From Arthrobacter caoxuetaonis (GTDB lineage: Bacteria; Actinomycetota; Actinomycetes; Actinomycetales; Micrococcaceae): a DNA stretch of 64,000 nucleotides. The translations under genes were made by a program, and so were the position numbers. Under the pieces are notes generated by a model. That model was not told the DNA's origin. It saw only the letters and a program-made list of their open reading frames with translations, and did not search any database. Shown one piece after another: positions 1-8,763 of this stretch (position 1 is its first letter; each line of letters begins with the position of its first letter). Where the stretch lies: NCBI RefSeq assembly GCF_023921125.1, contig NZ_CP099466.1:2728001-2792000 (forward strand). The letters run 5' to 3'.

Positions 1-94
1 TGCAGCTCGCCACAGCGCGTGTGCGTACACGCTCGCCTTCATCCGGCGTCCGCGCTGCTCTTCCTTTCGGGCGAGTGTACGTGCTCCCGGGCCG
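1..94. other. window edge, no gene seen
   Basis: No coding signal is visible in these first 94 bases. They lie downstream of the aminotransferase stop codon and may hold its 3' untranslated region. Confidence 0.5.
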
Positions 95-1243
95 TTAGGA
101 TTTGGCTGCGCTCAGCCTGTGGATAGCCTCCTCGAGTACCTCGGGCGCACAGCCAAAATTCAATCGGGCACAGCCTGCCCCGGCCGTCCCGAACTTGAGG
201 CCTGGTTCAAGTGCCACACGTGCCTTTTCGAGGGCGGTTGCCGCTGGGTCGTCTCCCCAGCCCAGCGCGCGCAGGTCAAGCCAAGCCAGATAGCTGGCAT
301 CGGGGAAGCGGTACGCCACTCCCGGAAGCTCCGCGGACAGCAGTTCTCCGAGCAGTTCCCGGTTGGCTGCCAGGACGGCCAGCACGCCGTCGAGCCACTC
401 CTCGCCCTCGGCATACGCGGCGGCCGTGCCGTGCAGGCCAAGGATTGAGGTCCGGAAGCCTACTTCCTCCGGCATTTCATCCAGCAGCAGCCGGGTCTCG
501 GGGGCCGAAGCAATCATCAGGGCGCACTTTGACCCGGCGATGTTCCACCCCTTACTGGCCGCCGTGACGCACACTCCGTGGGCGCGGGCATCGTCGGAGA
601 CGGACAGGAAGGGGGTGAAGGTCTCCGGGGAATAGACCAGCGGCGCATGGATTTCGTCGCTGACCACCGTAACGCCGTACCTGGCTGCCAGACGGGCGAC
701 GGCGCCGAGCGTTTCCTTCGGGTGCACCAGGCCCAGCGGGTTGTGCGGGTTGCACAGCAGCAGCGCCCGGGCACCTGCGGCGAACGCCGCCTCAAGCCCG
801 TCCAGGTCCAGGGACCATCCGGCTTCGTCCTGCAGCAGCGGCACCTCGCGGACTGTGCCGCCCGCCTCCACGGGAAGATCGAAGAACGGCGGATAAACCG
901 GCGGTGTTATGACCACCTCATCCCCCGCGGTTATGACCTGCCGGAGGGTCTCCACGATGGCCACGCTGACGTCGGTGGTGGTCCGTACGTCCTCCGGGTC
1001 CACTTCCCAGTTCCAGCGCCGCTGCGCGAAGCCGGCGAATGCGGGACCGACAGGACCAGGTCCGGATACGTACCCGACGTCGGATGCTTCGATCCGTTCG
1101 ATCATCGCGCGGGCTACGGGCGGGGCCAGCGGATAGTCCATTTCTGCTACGAACATCGGCAGCACGTCGCCGGGATAGGTGCACCATTTGGCACTGGTGC
1201 GGCGGCGCAGAACATCGAGGGAATCAACAGCCATCTCAGTCAT
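95..1243 (-). CDS. MalY/PatB-type PLP aminotransferase (C-S lyase family)
   Basis: A 382-residue fold-type I PLP enzyme, probably a cystathionine beta-lyase-like C-S lyase or aminotransferase acting in the cytoplasm on sulfur amino acids. The start is set at the Met opening MTEMAVDSLD. The open frame runs 90 codons further upstream, but that stretch is Arg/Ser-rich and unlike the family. Visible motifs are FVAEMDYPLA near residue 31, CNPHNPLG near 164, SDEIHAPLVY near 195 (the Asp pairs with the pyridine nitrogen) and SKGWN, whose Lys231 is the expected Schiff-base residue. Length fits the MalY/PatB family. It stands alone, with a membrane-protein gene upstream on the same strand. Exact substrate cannot be told from sequence. 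Confidence 0.85.
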   Translation of the reverse strand: MTEMAVDSLDVLRRRTSAKWCTYPGDVLPMFVAEMDYPLAPPVARAMIERIEASDVGYVSGPGPVGPAFAGFAQRRWNWEVDPEDVRTTTDVSVAIVETLRQVITAGDEVVITPPVYPPFFDLPVEAGGTVREVPLLQDEAGWSLDLDGLEAAFAAGARALLLCNPHNPLGLVHPKETLGAVARLAARYGVTVVSDEIHAPLVYSPETFTPFLSVSDDARAHGVCVTAASKGWNIAGSKCALMIASAPETRLLLDEMPEEVGFRTSILGLHGTAAAYAEGEEWLDGVLAVLAANRELLGELLSAELPGVAYRFPDASYLAWLDLRALGWGDDPAATALEKARVALEPGLKFGTAGAGCARLNFGCAPEVLEEAIHRLSAAKS

Positions 1244-1358
1244 GGCCCCAAAGATACCCGGTGTGCGTGCCTCGACCCGCGCACCAGGAGAGGGTTCGCC
1301 GCTCACCGCACGTCGAATGCACCCTGGGCTGCGGCAAGGATGAAATCGAATCCGCCGA

Positions 1359-1766
1359 TCACGGTTGCTGTCTATCCGACGGCCGCTGGACCTGCCCTTG
1401 AAGGAAACGTTTGGCGAAAAGGTCTTCGCCCCTGGCCTGCAGTTCTGCGTCACGGCGCATCCAGCGGGGCCGGAGGAACACTGGATACCAGAACATTCCA
1501 ACAATGCCCGCAAACATTGCCGGGAACATGATCAGCCCCATGAGGCCCGGTACCGGGTCCGGCAGCCTGTCCATACCCACGAGGCCGCCCAGTCCTATCA
1601 GGCAAAAGGCCAACCCGAGCCACGTGTTCGCCAGTGCCGGCTGCCCCGGAAACAGTACGTTTATGTTCAGGAGCAGCAGCCAACGCTTGAGGTGAACCAT
1701 CACGCCGCACACCAGCAGGAAAAGCCCCATCCCGCCCAAGAATCCGAACACCAGCAAATCAGTCAA
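1359..1766 (-). CDS. small three-helix membrane protein, resembles the protein at 9649-9990
   Basis: A 135-residue protein with about three hydrophobic segments (residues 3-25, 48-66 and 72-97) followed by a basic cytoplasmic tail. I do not recognise a named family. Its plan matches the 113-residue protein at 9649-9990: an N-terminal helix, a helix with an LGxx..GxGGL-like run, and a last helix ending in a Trp-Tyr/Leu-Pro...PRW motif followed by basic residues. The two are probably paralogues. The 9649-9990 protein sits beside a glycine-zipper protein of toxin type, so this copy may be an orphan immunity protein; that is inference. It is divergent from the methyltransferase gene, with about 180 nt between the two starts. 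Confidence 0.7.
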   Translation of the reverse strand: MTDLLVFGFLGGMGLFLLVCGVMVHLKRWLLLLNINVLFPGQPALANTWLGLAFCLIGLGGLVGMDRLPDPVPGLMGLIMFPAMFAGIVGMFWYPVFLRPRWMRRDAELQARGEDLFAKRFLQGQVQRPSDRQQP

Positions 1767-1943
1767 TGCAACGTCCTTCTCTGGGGCTGATTCCGCGATA
1801 GGGGGATGACAGTGGGTGCATCAACACTAGACCGCCGGTCATGCCGCTCACAATCTGACCGAGACGTCCCCCTGCTGCGGCCTCACCTCCGGCATCCGTC
1901 CGCAGCTAACTCCCCCGGTGCGCGAAGAACTAGGCTTGTATCC

Positions 1944-3170
1944 ATGCCCGACACTTCCCTCGCCCATGTCCTGACACCCGAAGGCTGGGCCCTGCTCAAC
2001 TCGCTCGGCCCGTACCTGGAGTCCGAGTCCCTGAAGCTGAACACCGACCTTCGCAAGGCCGGGCACTCCCCCGAACTCGTTGCCGCCGTCCTCACCCAGG
2101 CCAAACTGCGGATGAAGGCCCGGGCCAAGTTCGGGCCGTTCGCCGAGCACATGCTGTTTACGCCTGCCGGCCTTGAACAGGCCACCCGTCTGAACGTGGC
2201 AGCCCTCCATGCCCAGCGCTACCAGGAAGCCGGCCTGGAAAAGGTCGCCGATCTGGGCTGCGGAATCGGTGCAGATTCCCTGGCCCTGGCCACGCTGGAC
2301 CGCCGGGTCACCGCCGTCGAACTGGATGAAATCACCGCCGCCGTCGCCACCATCAACCTCATGCCCTGGCCGGAAGCCACCGTGGTCCAGGGCGACGCTG
2401 AGAGCTTTGACCTGACCGGGTTCGACGGCGTGTGGCTGGATCCCGCGCGGCGCACGACATCGACGTCGGGCACCTCCCGCATCTTCGACCCGGAAGCTTT
2501 TTCACCGCCGCTGTCCTTCGTGGAGTCCCTCGCCGGCGGCGGGATGCCGGTGGGCGTGAAACTGGGCCCGGGGATTCCGCATGAGTCCGTCCCGGCCGGC
2601 TGCGAGGTCCAATGGGTGTCCGTGGGCGGCGACGTCATCGAGGCCACGCTCTGGTTCAACGAGCTGCGCCGTCCCGGTATCCGCCGTGCGGCGCTGGTGA
2701 TTGGCCCGGCCGGCGCCGCGGAGCTGACCTCGCACGAGGACTATGTTCCCGGTGCCCAGGATGTACGGACCGGTCCGGCTGAGGGCTACCTGTATGAGCC
2801 CGACGGCGCGGTCATCCGCGCGGGTCTGGTGGCCGACGTCGCGCGTTCCCTGGGCGGACACCTCCTGGATCCTCAGATCGCCTACATTGCGGCTCCGGAC
2901 CTGATGGAGACTCCGTTCGCCCGCGCCTACCGGATCCTGGAAGTCCGGCCCTACAACGTCAAGGCGCTCAAGGCCTGGGTCCGCGCCAACGGCATCGGGG
3001 TGCTGGACATCAAGAAGCGCGGTATGTCCGTGACGCCTGAGGAACTGCGCAAACAGCTGCTCACCGGCTCGGGCAAGGGCCCGAACAAAGCAACCCTGGT
3101 CCTCACCCGGATCGGTGAGGACCGTGTGGCGATCGTCGTCGAGCCTGTTGCGTCCGCAGTGGAAAGCTAG
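1944..3170 (+). CDS. class I SAM-dependent methyltransferase with THUMP-like C-terminus
   Basis: A 408-residue predicted RNA methyltransferase-like protein. Motif I (VADLGCGIGA, residues 101-110) binds S-adenosylmethionine, an acidic VELDE loop follows near 125, and LDPARR (166-170) occupies the motif IV position. The C-terminal third (ILEVRPYNVKALKAW and the MSVTPEELRKQL region) matches the THUMP-like domain found behind such methyltransferases in actinobacteria. The start is the ATG at 1944, 46 codons inside a longer open frame whose upstream part is Arg/Ser-rich and not protein-like. Substrate is unknown, but rRNA or tRNA is likely by family. Confidence 0.85.
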   Translation: MPDTSLAHVLTPEGWALLNSLGPYLESESLKLNTDLRKAGHSPELVAAVLTQAKLRMKARAKFGPFAEHMLFTPAGLEQATRLNVAALHAQRYQEAGLEKVADLGCGIGADSLALATLDRRVTAVELDEITAAVATINLMPWPEATVVQGDAESFDLTGFDGVWLDPARRTTSTSGTSRIFDPEAFSPPLSFVESLAGGGMPVGVKLGPGIPHESVPAGCEVQWVSVGGDVIEATLWFNELRRPGIRRAALVIGPAGAAELTSHEDYVPGAQDVRTGPAEGYLYEPDGAVIRAGLVADVARSLGGHLLDPQIAYIAAPDLMETPFARAYRILEVRPYNVKALKAWVRANGIGVLDIKKRGMSVTPEELRKQLLTGSGKGPNKATLVLTRIGEDRVAIVVEPVASAVES

Positions 3171-3182
3171 CGGCTTGGAAGC

Positions 3183-3995
3183 CTAACTGCGCGAGAACTC
3201 GCTGGCTTCGCGGACCTGCTCCGGTGTTGGGCGGACTCCGGTGTAGAGCACGAACTGTTCCTCTGCCTGGATCGCGATGACTTCGGCGCCGGTGATGACC
3301 TTTTTACCGGCAGCACGGGCGGCACGGATCAGCGGAGTTTCGGAGGGAAGCGCGACGACGTCGAACACCGTCTGTGCGGCTGCGATGGTTTCGTCCTCGA
3401 AGGACTGCACGTCCTCTTCGGATCCTGCCATGCCAAGCGGCGTGACGTTGATCAGCAGGTCAGCGGTGGCCATTCCCGGTTCTGCCCGCCAGTCGAAGTC
3501 ATACAGGTCGGCCAGTGCGCGGCCGGTGCCCTCGTTGCGGGCCACGATGCACACGTCGCTGAATCCTGCATCACGGAGGGCTGCAGCCACTGCCTTGGCC
3601 ATCCCGCCGGAACCGCGCAGCAGCACGGAGCTGGACGGAGGGACCTCGTGGTCTGCCAGCAGCCGGGCGATCGCCAGGTAATCGGTGTTGTAGGCGGTAA
3701 GGACGCCGTCGTCGTTCACGATGGTGTTCACGGAATCGATGGCCGCAGCTGAGGGGTCCATCCGGTCCACCAGGGCAATGACGTCCTCTTTGTACGGCAT
3801 TGAAACTGCTGCTCCGCGGATCGGCAGGCCCCGCACCCCCGCAATGGCCTGGGCCAGGTCCGCGGGCGCAAAGGCCTTGTAGACATAATTCAGGCCCAGC
3901 TGCTCATAGAGGTAGTTGTGGAAGCGGGTGCCGATATTGCTGGGACGGGCCGCCAGCGAGATGCACAGGGTCATGTCTTTGTTCAGGATGGGCAT
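3183..3995 (-). CDS. shikimate 5-dehydrogenase family protein
   Basis: A 270-residue NAD(P)-dependent dehydrogenase of the AroE/YdiB/SdhL superfamily. The catalytic pair is visible as Lys69 in SMPYKED and Asp105 in NTDYLA, and GSGGMA (128-133) is the dinucleotide-binding turn. The opening (SLAARPSNIGTRFHNYLYEQ) is that of the SDH-like (HI0607-type) branch rather than of housekeeping AroE, so it may not serve the main shikimate pathway. The gene converges with the methyltransferase (12 nt between stops) and is divergent from the glutamate-cysteine ligase gene. Start alternatives are Met1 and Met8. A link to the shikimate-derived operon at 53-59 kb is conceivable, but nothing here proves it. 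Confidence 0.85.
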   Translation of the reverse strand: MPILNKDMTLCISLAARPSNIGTRFHNYLYEQLGLNYVYKAFAPADLAQAIAGVRGLPIRGAAVSMPYKEDVIALVDRMDPSAAAIDSVNTIVNDDGVLTAYNTDYLAIARLLADHEVPPSSSVLLRGSGGMAKAVAAALRDAGFSDVCIVARNEGTGRALADLYDFDWRAEPGMATADLLINVTPLGMAGSEEDVQSFEDETIAAAQTVFDVVALPSETPLIRAARAAGKKVITGAEVIAIQAEEQFVLYTGVRPTPEQVREASEFSRS

Positions 3996-4139
3996 TATCC
4001 CATTATCGCCGGGACGGCATCCGGGCAGGCTTTCGGAGCGTAACTCACCAGTGATGTCACCGGGCTACGATTGAACTGGCTCTTATAACGCAATGGCGCG
4101 CAGATGGAGGCAACATTTCGACGCACAGCAGGAGACATA

Positions 4140-5288
4140 TTGGACATTGAGTTTGCAGCTTCCCCGCAGTCGACCCTTGGGGTCGAGTGGGAATTGGCCC
4201 TGGTCGACCGGGAATCAGGTGAGCTGCTCTCTGTGGCCGACGAAGTCCTGCGGGCGGTCAACGCCGCGGACCCGGAGCTTAGTGCGGATGAGGAACACCC
4301 GCATATCAAGCAGGAACTCCTGGAAAACACGGTGGAGCTCGTCACCGGTATCTGCAACACCGTGGCCGAGGCAAAGGCGGACCTGGCCCGTTCCATGGCG
4401 GCCGTGCGGCGGGTCACCGATGAGATGGGCGTTGAGCTGTTCTGCGCCGGCACCCATCCGTTTGCTGTTCCGCGTTCCCAGCCGGTGACGGATAAGGAAC
4501 GGTACGCCAAGCTGATCGACCGCACGCAGTGGTGGGGCCAGCAGATGCTGATCTACGGCGTCCACGTCCATGTGGGCCTGGATTCCCGGGACAAGGTGCT
4601 GCCGGTCCTGGACGGACTGGTCAACTACTTCCCGCACTTCCAGGCGCTCTCCGCATCCTCTCCGTTCTGGTCAGGGGATGACACAGGCTACGCCTCACAG
4701 CGGGCGCTGATGTTCCAGCAGCTGCCGACGGCCGGGCTGCCGTTCCAGTTCCGTTCGTGGAGTGAGTACGAGTCCTATGTGCAGGACATGTTCACCACCG
4801 GCGTGATCGATTCGATCAGCGAGATCCGGTGGGATATCCGTCCGGTGCCCGCACTCGGGACTATTGAACTGCGGGTCTGCGACGGGCTTGCCACCGCTAC
4901 TGATATTGGTGCCATTGCTGCCCTGACCCAGTGCCTGGTAGATGAGTTTTCCACCATCCTGGACAACGGCGGATCCATCCCCACCATGCCGCCGTGGCAT
5001 GTGCAGGAGAACAAGTGGCGTGCTGCCCGGTACGGGCTGGACGCAATCATCATCCTTGATGCTGCCGGCAACGAGAAGCTGGTGACCGAGCACCTGCTTG
5101 AGGATGTCCTTCCCCGCCTGACTCCTGTTGCCGAGAAGCTTGGCTGCAGTGCGGAACTTGCCGACGTTGCGGGGATCATCGAGCGGGGTGCGGGCTACCA
5201 GCGCCAGCGCCGGGTTGCGGAAGCGAATGGCGGGGACCTGCGTGCTGTGGTGCTCGACGGCGTCCGGCAGCTCCGCGGCGAAAGCTAA
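4140..5288 (+). CDS. carboxylate-amine ligase / glutamate-cysteine ligase type 2 (YbdK family)
   Basis: A 382-residue ATP-grasp-like GCS2 family enzyme that ligates an amino group to the gamma-carboxylate of glutamate. Family hallmarks are STLGVEWELALVD at the N-terminus, HIKQELLENTVEL, the His-rich GVHVHVGL strand and the RWDIRPVPALGTIELRVCD segment. I chose the TTG at 4140 because AGGAG lies five bases upstream (4130-4134) and the protein then opens with the family's usual DIEFA. An in-frame ATG at 4104 would add 12 residues but has no good ribosome site. True gamma-glutamylcysteine synthesis is uncertain, because most Arthrobacter rely on mycothiol. Confidence 0.85.
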   Translation: MDIEFAASPQSTLGVEWELALVDRESGELLSVADEVLRAVNAADPELSADEEHPHIKQELLENTVELVTGICNTVAEAKADLARSMAAVRRVTDEMGVELFCAGTHPFAVPRSQPVTDKERYAKLIDRTQWWGQQMLIYGVHVHVGLDSRDKVLPVLDGLVNYFPHFQALSASSPFWSGDDTGYASQRALMFQQLPTAGLPFQFRSWSEYESYVQDMFTTGVIDSISEIRWDIRPVPALGTIELRVCDGLATATDIGAIAALTQCLVDEFSTILDNGGSIPTMPPWHVQENKWRAARYGLDAIIILDAAGNEKLVTEHLLEDVLPRLTPVAEKLGCSAELADVAGIIERGAGYQRQRRVAEANGGDLRAVVLDGVRQLRGES

Positions 5289-5468
5289 CCTTCCGGTTGT
5301 TGCCGCAGCTCGAATGACTGGTTCGGTGCCCCATTCCATCCGGTTCCGCGCTGTTCCGTGCTGTTTCGCGCTGACCCGCCTGACCCGCAAGCATCGTCCC
5401 CTAACGCGAATAAACGGGTAAACCACCCGTAATTGGCGGCGCTGAAAAGGCCTGTTTGAGGCCCCGAA

Positions 5469-6257
5469 ATGTCAGTGGCAGCTGAGAGTGTTGGGGGTAT
5501 GAACCACTTCTCGGACACTCCGTTTCCCCGGTCAGCTGACCGGGATGGCGGTGGTGCGCCGGGTGTGGAAACCGGCGGTTTGTCGGGTGCTTCGTCAAGC
5601 GGTTCGTCCGGCGGTTTGTCGGGTGCTTCGTCGGGCGATGCGCCCAGCGCTTCTCCAGGAGCCTCGCCCTTTGACCCTTCCGGGTTTGCGGGTGGTTTCG
5701 CCGCCTCCGTGTTTTGTGCCGATCCTGCCTTAGCTGAGGACGCGGTGGCCGATGCTCTGCCGGAGGGGTTCGCGGGCCGGTTATCGTTTCGCGCCGCGGA
5801 GACTTTGGGCTATGAGCAATCCGTTTCCGCCCTGCAGCGGCTGGGTATGCTCGTTTCCTGGGCGCAGACGCAGCAGGCCCGTGCTCCAGGCGCGGGACGG
5901 AAACTGCCGTTTCCCGGGCTGTTCAGTAAATGTCCCCACACCGAAATCGATCACACCACGCCCTTCTCGCGGGGCGGGCCAACAGACCACACCAACCTGG
6001 AACACCTCTGCCCCAAACACCACCGGTTCAAGACCCTGGGCCATTGGAACGCACGCCAACCAGAACCTGGAACCCTCCAATGGAACTCGCCCACCGGCCG
6101 CACCTACAGCACCCAACCAGCCCTGGACTACGCCTCAGCTCAACAGACGACACCCGGTCAGCGGGTCCCATTCCAGAAAACCCCGCTACAGGAGGCCCAG
6201 TTGTCCAAGGACCTGAACCCAGCCAGCGATCCGGACAGCGACCCACCACCCTACTAA
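5469..6257 (+). pseudogene. DUF222/HNH endonuclease gene remnant (internal deletion and frameshift)
   Basis: Remains of the DUF222-HNH proteins that are multicopy in Arthrobacter. The frame starting at 5469 gives a plausible N-terminus (PEGFAGRLSFRAAETLGYE, then LQRLGMLVSWAQTQQAR), but nearly all of the DUF222 domain is missing. Around 5880 the sequence jumps straight to the HNH entry motif, which reads VLQARDGNCRFPGC in another frame. The HNH core IDHTTPFSRGG...NLEHLCPKHH is back in the first frame. The switch needs one extra C in the C-run at 5934-5937 (four present, five expected for ...VPHTEIDH). The longest uninterrupted frame is 262 residues; the family is usually 400-550. Gly/Ser-rich repeats occupy the N-terminus. 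It is unlikely to be functional. Confidence 0.75.
5573..5632 (+). repeat. 24-bp direct repeat, 36-bp period
   Basis: The 24-bp unit beginning cggcggtttgtcgggtgc occurs at 5573-5596 and again at 5609-5632. The period of 36 bp equals 12 codons, so the repeat encodes a duplicated Gly/Ser-rich GGLSGASS element in the N-terminal part of the HNH remnant. Confidence 0.8.
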
Positions 6258-6443
6258 GTTGTGCAGTCTGAGGCTCATCGCACTTCTCCACTGCCCTCCA
6301 ACTCCGGGTGTCTTGCCTGCACCAAGTAGGACAGCGGGAAGGGCACGCGAAGGGCAACGAGGAAAGACGTTCATGCTGAAGTGTCGTCAGCTAAAGGTGC
6401 GTAACTCCCGGGTGGTGTTGGAGGCCCCCGCACCACCGCCCAG

Positions 6444-7520
6444 CTAGGCAGCAGGAAGATGAATGCTGGTCACAGGCTGGGACGGATCGGGCGTGAAATC
6501 GATGCCGGACGGCTCGCCGCCGGCCATGACGATCTGCGCGCCCAAAGCAGCAACCATGGCGCCGTTATCCGTGCACAGGCGGATAGGAGGAACACGAAGC
6601 GAAATGCCGGCAGCAGCACAACGCTCGGCAGTGAGCTCACGAAGCCGGGAATTCGCAGCAACACCACCACCAAGCAAAAGGTTCGTAATCCCCTGCTCGG
6701 TACAGGCGAGAACAGCCTTCGAAGTAATCACATCTACAACTGCTTCCTGGAAAGAAGCAGCAATGTCCGCAACAGGAAGTTCCTGCCCGGCAGCCTCATA
6801 CTGCTCCACACAGCGGGCGACAGCGGTCTTCAAACCAGAGAAAGACCAGTCATAGCGGTGCGGACCAGGAACCTCGGCAGTACCCATGTACTTCGGCTGG
6901 GTCAGGCCGCGGGGAAAACGGATAGCCTTCGGATCGCCTTCACGGGCAAGCTTGTCGATAGCAGGACCACCGGGATAACCCAGACCCAGTATCCGCGCCA
7001 CCTTGTCGTACGCTTCACCGGCAGCGTCATCAATGGTCGATCCCAGGAGCTGGACATTTGTTGTCAGGGAACCAACACGAAGGATTTCGGTATGCCCGCC
7101 GGAAACCAGCAGGGCACCAAGATCCTCCGGAAGTTTGCCGCCATCGAGCACTCCAACACCCACATGGGCAACAAGATGGTTAATCGCATACAGCGGCTTG
7201 CCGGTAGCAACAGCAAGAGCCTTCGCAGCACAAACACCAACCATCAGTGCACCCGCCAGACCTGGCCCGGAAGTCACAGCAATCGCATCGACGTCGTCGA
7301 GGGTCACGCCAGCCTCATCAAGGGCCTGGCGCAGCGTGGGAACAAAGGCATCCAAATGCGCACGGGAAGCAATTTCCGGAATCACGCCGCCGAAGCGGAC
7401 ATGCTCCTCCATGGAAGATGACACGGCGTTGGTCAGCAAAGTATCGCCCCGGACAATACCGACGCCGGTCTCGTCACAGGAGGATTCGATGCCGAGCACC
7501 AAAGGTTCGCTGCGGTTCAT
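6444..7520 (-). CDS. tsaD: tRNA N6-adenosine threonylcarbamoyltransferase TsaD
   Basis: A 358-residue catalytic subunit that transfers the threonylcarbamoyl group from TC-AMP to A37 of ANN-decoding tRNAs. The opening [15 protein letters not shown] and the metal-binding pair His115/His119 in INHLVAH are diagnostic, followed by SGGHTEIL and, near the C-terminus, the [12 protein letters not shown] motif. It acts with TsaB and TsaE, both encoded upstream on the same strand, and follows rimI with no gap: its ATG abuts the rimI stop. Length is typical. Confidence 0.97.
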   Translation of the reverse strand: MNRSEPLVLGIESSCDETGVGIVRGDTLLTNAVSSSMEEHVRFGGVIPEIASRAHLDAFVPTLRQALDEAGVTLDDVDAIAVTSGPGLAGALMVGVCAAKALAVATGKPLYAINHLVAHVGVGVLDGGKLPEDLGALLVSGGHTEILRVGSLTTNVQLLGSTIDDAAGEAYDKVARILGLGYPGGPAIDKLAREGDPKAIRFPRGLTQPKYMGTAEVPGPHRYDWSFSGLKTAVARCVEQYEAAGQELPVADIAASFQEAVVDVITSKAVLACTEQGITNLLLGGGVAANSRLRELTAERCAAAGISLRVPPIRLCTDNGAMVAALGAQIVMAGGEPSGIDFTPDPSQPVTSIHLPAA

Positions 7521-8036
7521 TTATGCTTCCTTCGGAGTCTGTGGAGTGCGCGGCGGCATGCCCTGCCAGGCGGAAAGATAAAGGCGCATGATCAGTGCAT
7601 CGACGCCGTCGCGGTAATAACGGGGACGGACGTGGATCTGTTCGAACCCGAACCGCCGGTAGAGGTCCTGGGCGCGTGGATTGTCCGCACGGACCTCGAG
7701 CAGCACGTCATCGGCACCCCGGCTCTTCGCCTCGTCCAGCAGTGTGGCCAGCAGCCGGGAACCGGTACCCGCACCCTCATGGCCGGAGTTGACGGCGATG
7801 GTCTGCACATCCGCAATGGGCAGCACACACATCAGTCCGGCATAGCCGATGACCGTGCCGTCCGGGGCCTGCGCTACGTAATAGGACCGGGTGTCACTCT
7901 GCGCGAGTTCGTCGTAGAACATCTGCGTAGGCCACGCGTCGACAGGGAACATGGCTTTTTCCAGTGTGTCCACGGCAGGAATATCGGCCTCGGTCATGGG
8001 CCGGATGCTGACCGGCCTTCCGGACGGGGCGCTCAC
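7521..8036 (-). CDS. rimI: ribosomal protein S18-alanine N-acetyltransferase RimI
   Basis: A 171-residue GNAT-fold acetyltransferase. The acetyl-CoA loop appears as GAGTGSRLL, followed by LEVRADNPRAQDLYRRFGFE, the conserved alpha4 region of RimI. The start is GTG at 8034-8036, which shares four bases with the tsaB stop (GTGA), implying translational coupling. Its place between tsaB and tsaD is the standard actinobacterial arrangement. Confidence 0.93.
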   Translation of the reverse strand: MSAPSGRPVSIRPMTEADIPAVDTLEKAMFPVDAWPTQMFYDELAQSDTRSYYVAQAPDGTVIGYAGLMCVLPIADVQTIAVNSGHEGAGTGSRLLATLLDEAKSRGADDVLLEVRADNPRAQDLYRRFGFEQIHVRPRYYRDGVDALIMRLYLSAWQGMPPRTPQTPKEA

Positions 8037-8701
8037 AATGCGCGCTTCCGCGGGCCGGGAACCTTGGCGTCGGATTCCCGGAGGTACAGGGGCAGATCCG
8101 GGAGCAGGTCCAAACCACGGACAAGACGGACGACGGCGGTGCGGCCCAGCGCTGCAGCTGTTGGCTGGGCGTCGGCAAAGTCCTGCACCGCGTGCAGCGC
8201 ATCCGGATAGAGACCGGCCCCGGCACCGTAGGCCGGCAGCGCGGGAACTTCGGATGGTGACGTGACATGCGGACCATCAATCAGTTCCGCAGTTCCACCG
8301 GTGCTGCGGTAATGCGCCCAGTAGACCTCTTTGCGCCGGGCATCCGTGGCGACGACGAACTCGTCTACTCCGGCCCGCCAGGCGTCCAGGGCGGCGTCGA
8401 TGGCGATGGCGTCCAGGCTCATAACGCCGTGCAGCGGCTTGTTCCAGGCGAATGCCAAGGTCCGTGCGGTCGCGATACCCGAGCGGAGACCGGTAAAGGG
8501 ACCAGGCCCGACTCCGACAACAAGCTCATCGATGTCTGTGCCGGTAACGTCTGCGCTCTTCAGCAGGTCCTGGATGCCGGGGGCAAGAACTTCCGCATGG
8601 GAACGGGTGTCCTCCGTGGCGAAGGCTGCGAGCGTTTCTCCCTCACCGGTCAGAAGTGCCGCACTGGCAATGGCGGAAGTATCGATGGCGAGGATAAGCA
8701 C
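8033..8701 (-). CDS. tsaB: tRNA threonylcarbamoyladenosine biosynthesis protein TsaB
   Basis: A 222-residue non-catalytic partner of TsaD with an ASKHA fold. The N-terminus LILAIDTSA and the GVGPGPFTGLRSGIATA segment identify it. The start is taken as GTG at 8699-8701 (protein VLILAIDTS). The longer open frame upstream is not TsaB-like and would overlap nothing useful. A 62-nt gap separates it from the frameshifted ORF that lies between it and tsaE; in many relatives tsaE and tsaB are neighbours. Confidence 0.93.
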   Translation of the reverse strand: MLILAIDTSAIASAALLTGEGETLAAFATEDTRSHAEVLAPGIQDLLKSADVTGTDIDELVVGVGPGPFTGLRSGIATARTLAFAWNKPLHGVMSLDAIAIDAALDAWRAGVDEFVVATDARRKEVYWAHYRSTGGTAELIDGPHVTSPSEVPALPAYGAGAGLYPDALHAVQDFADAQPTAAALGRTAVVRLVRGLDLLPDLPLYLRESDAKVPGPRKRAL

Positions 8702-8763
8702 GGTGTTCAGTTTACGCCGTCGGCCGGTGCTCCTGCTCCGGGAAGGCCGCCTGGGGATAGTCG

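Noticed and set aside
3183..3995. Shikimate-dehydrogenase-family gene as part of the alicyclic-acid pathway
   Set aside because: It is 50 kb from the operon and belongs to a widespread SDH-like branch; nothing beyond the word shikimate connects them.
5527..5544. 18-bp perfect palindrome CCCGGTCAGCTGACCGGG upstream of the HNH remnant
   Set aside because: Lies within the N-terminal coding remnant, is unique in the window, and palindromes of this length occur by chance in GC-rich DNA; not supported as an operator.
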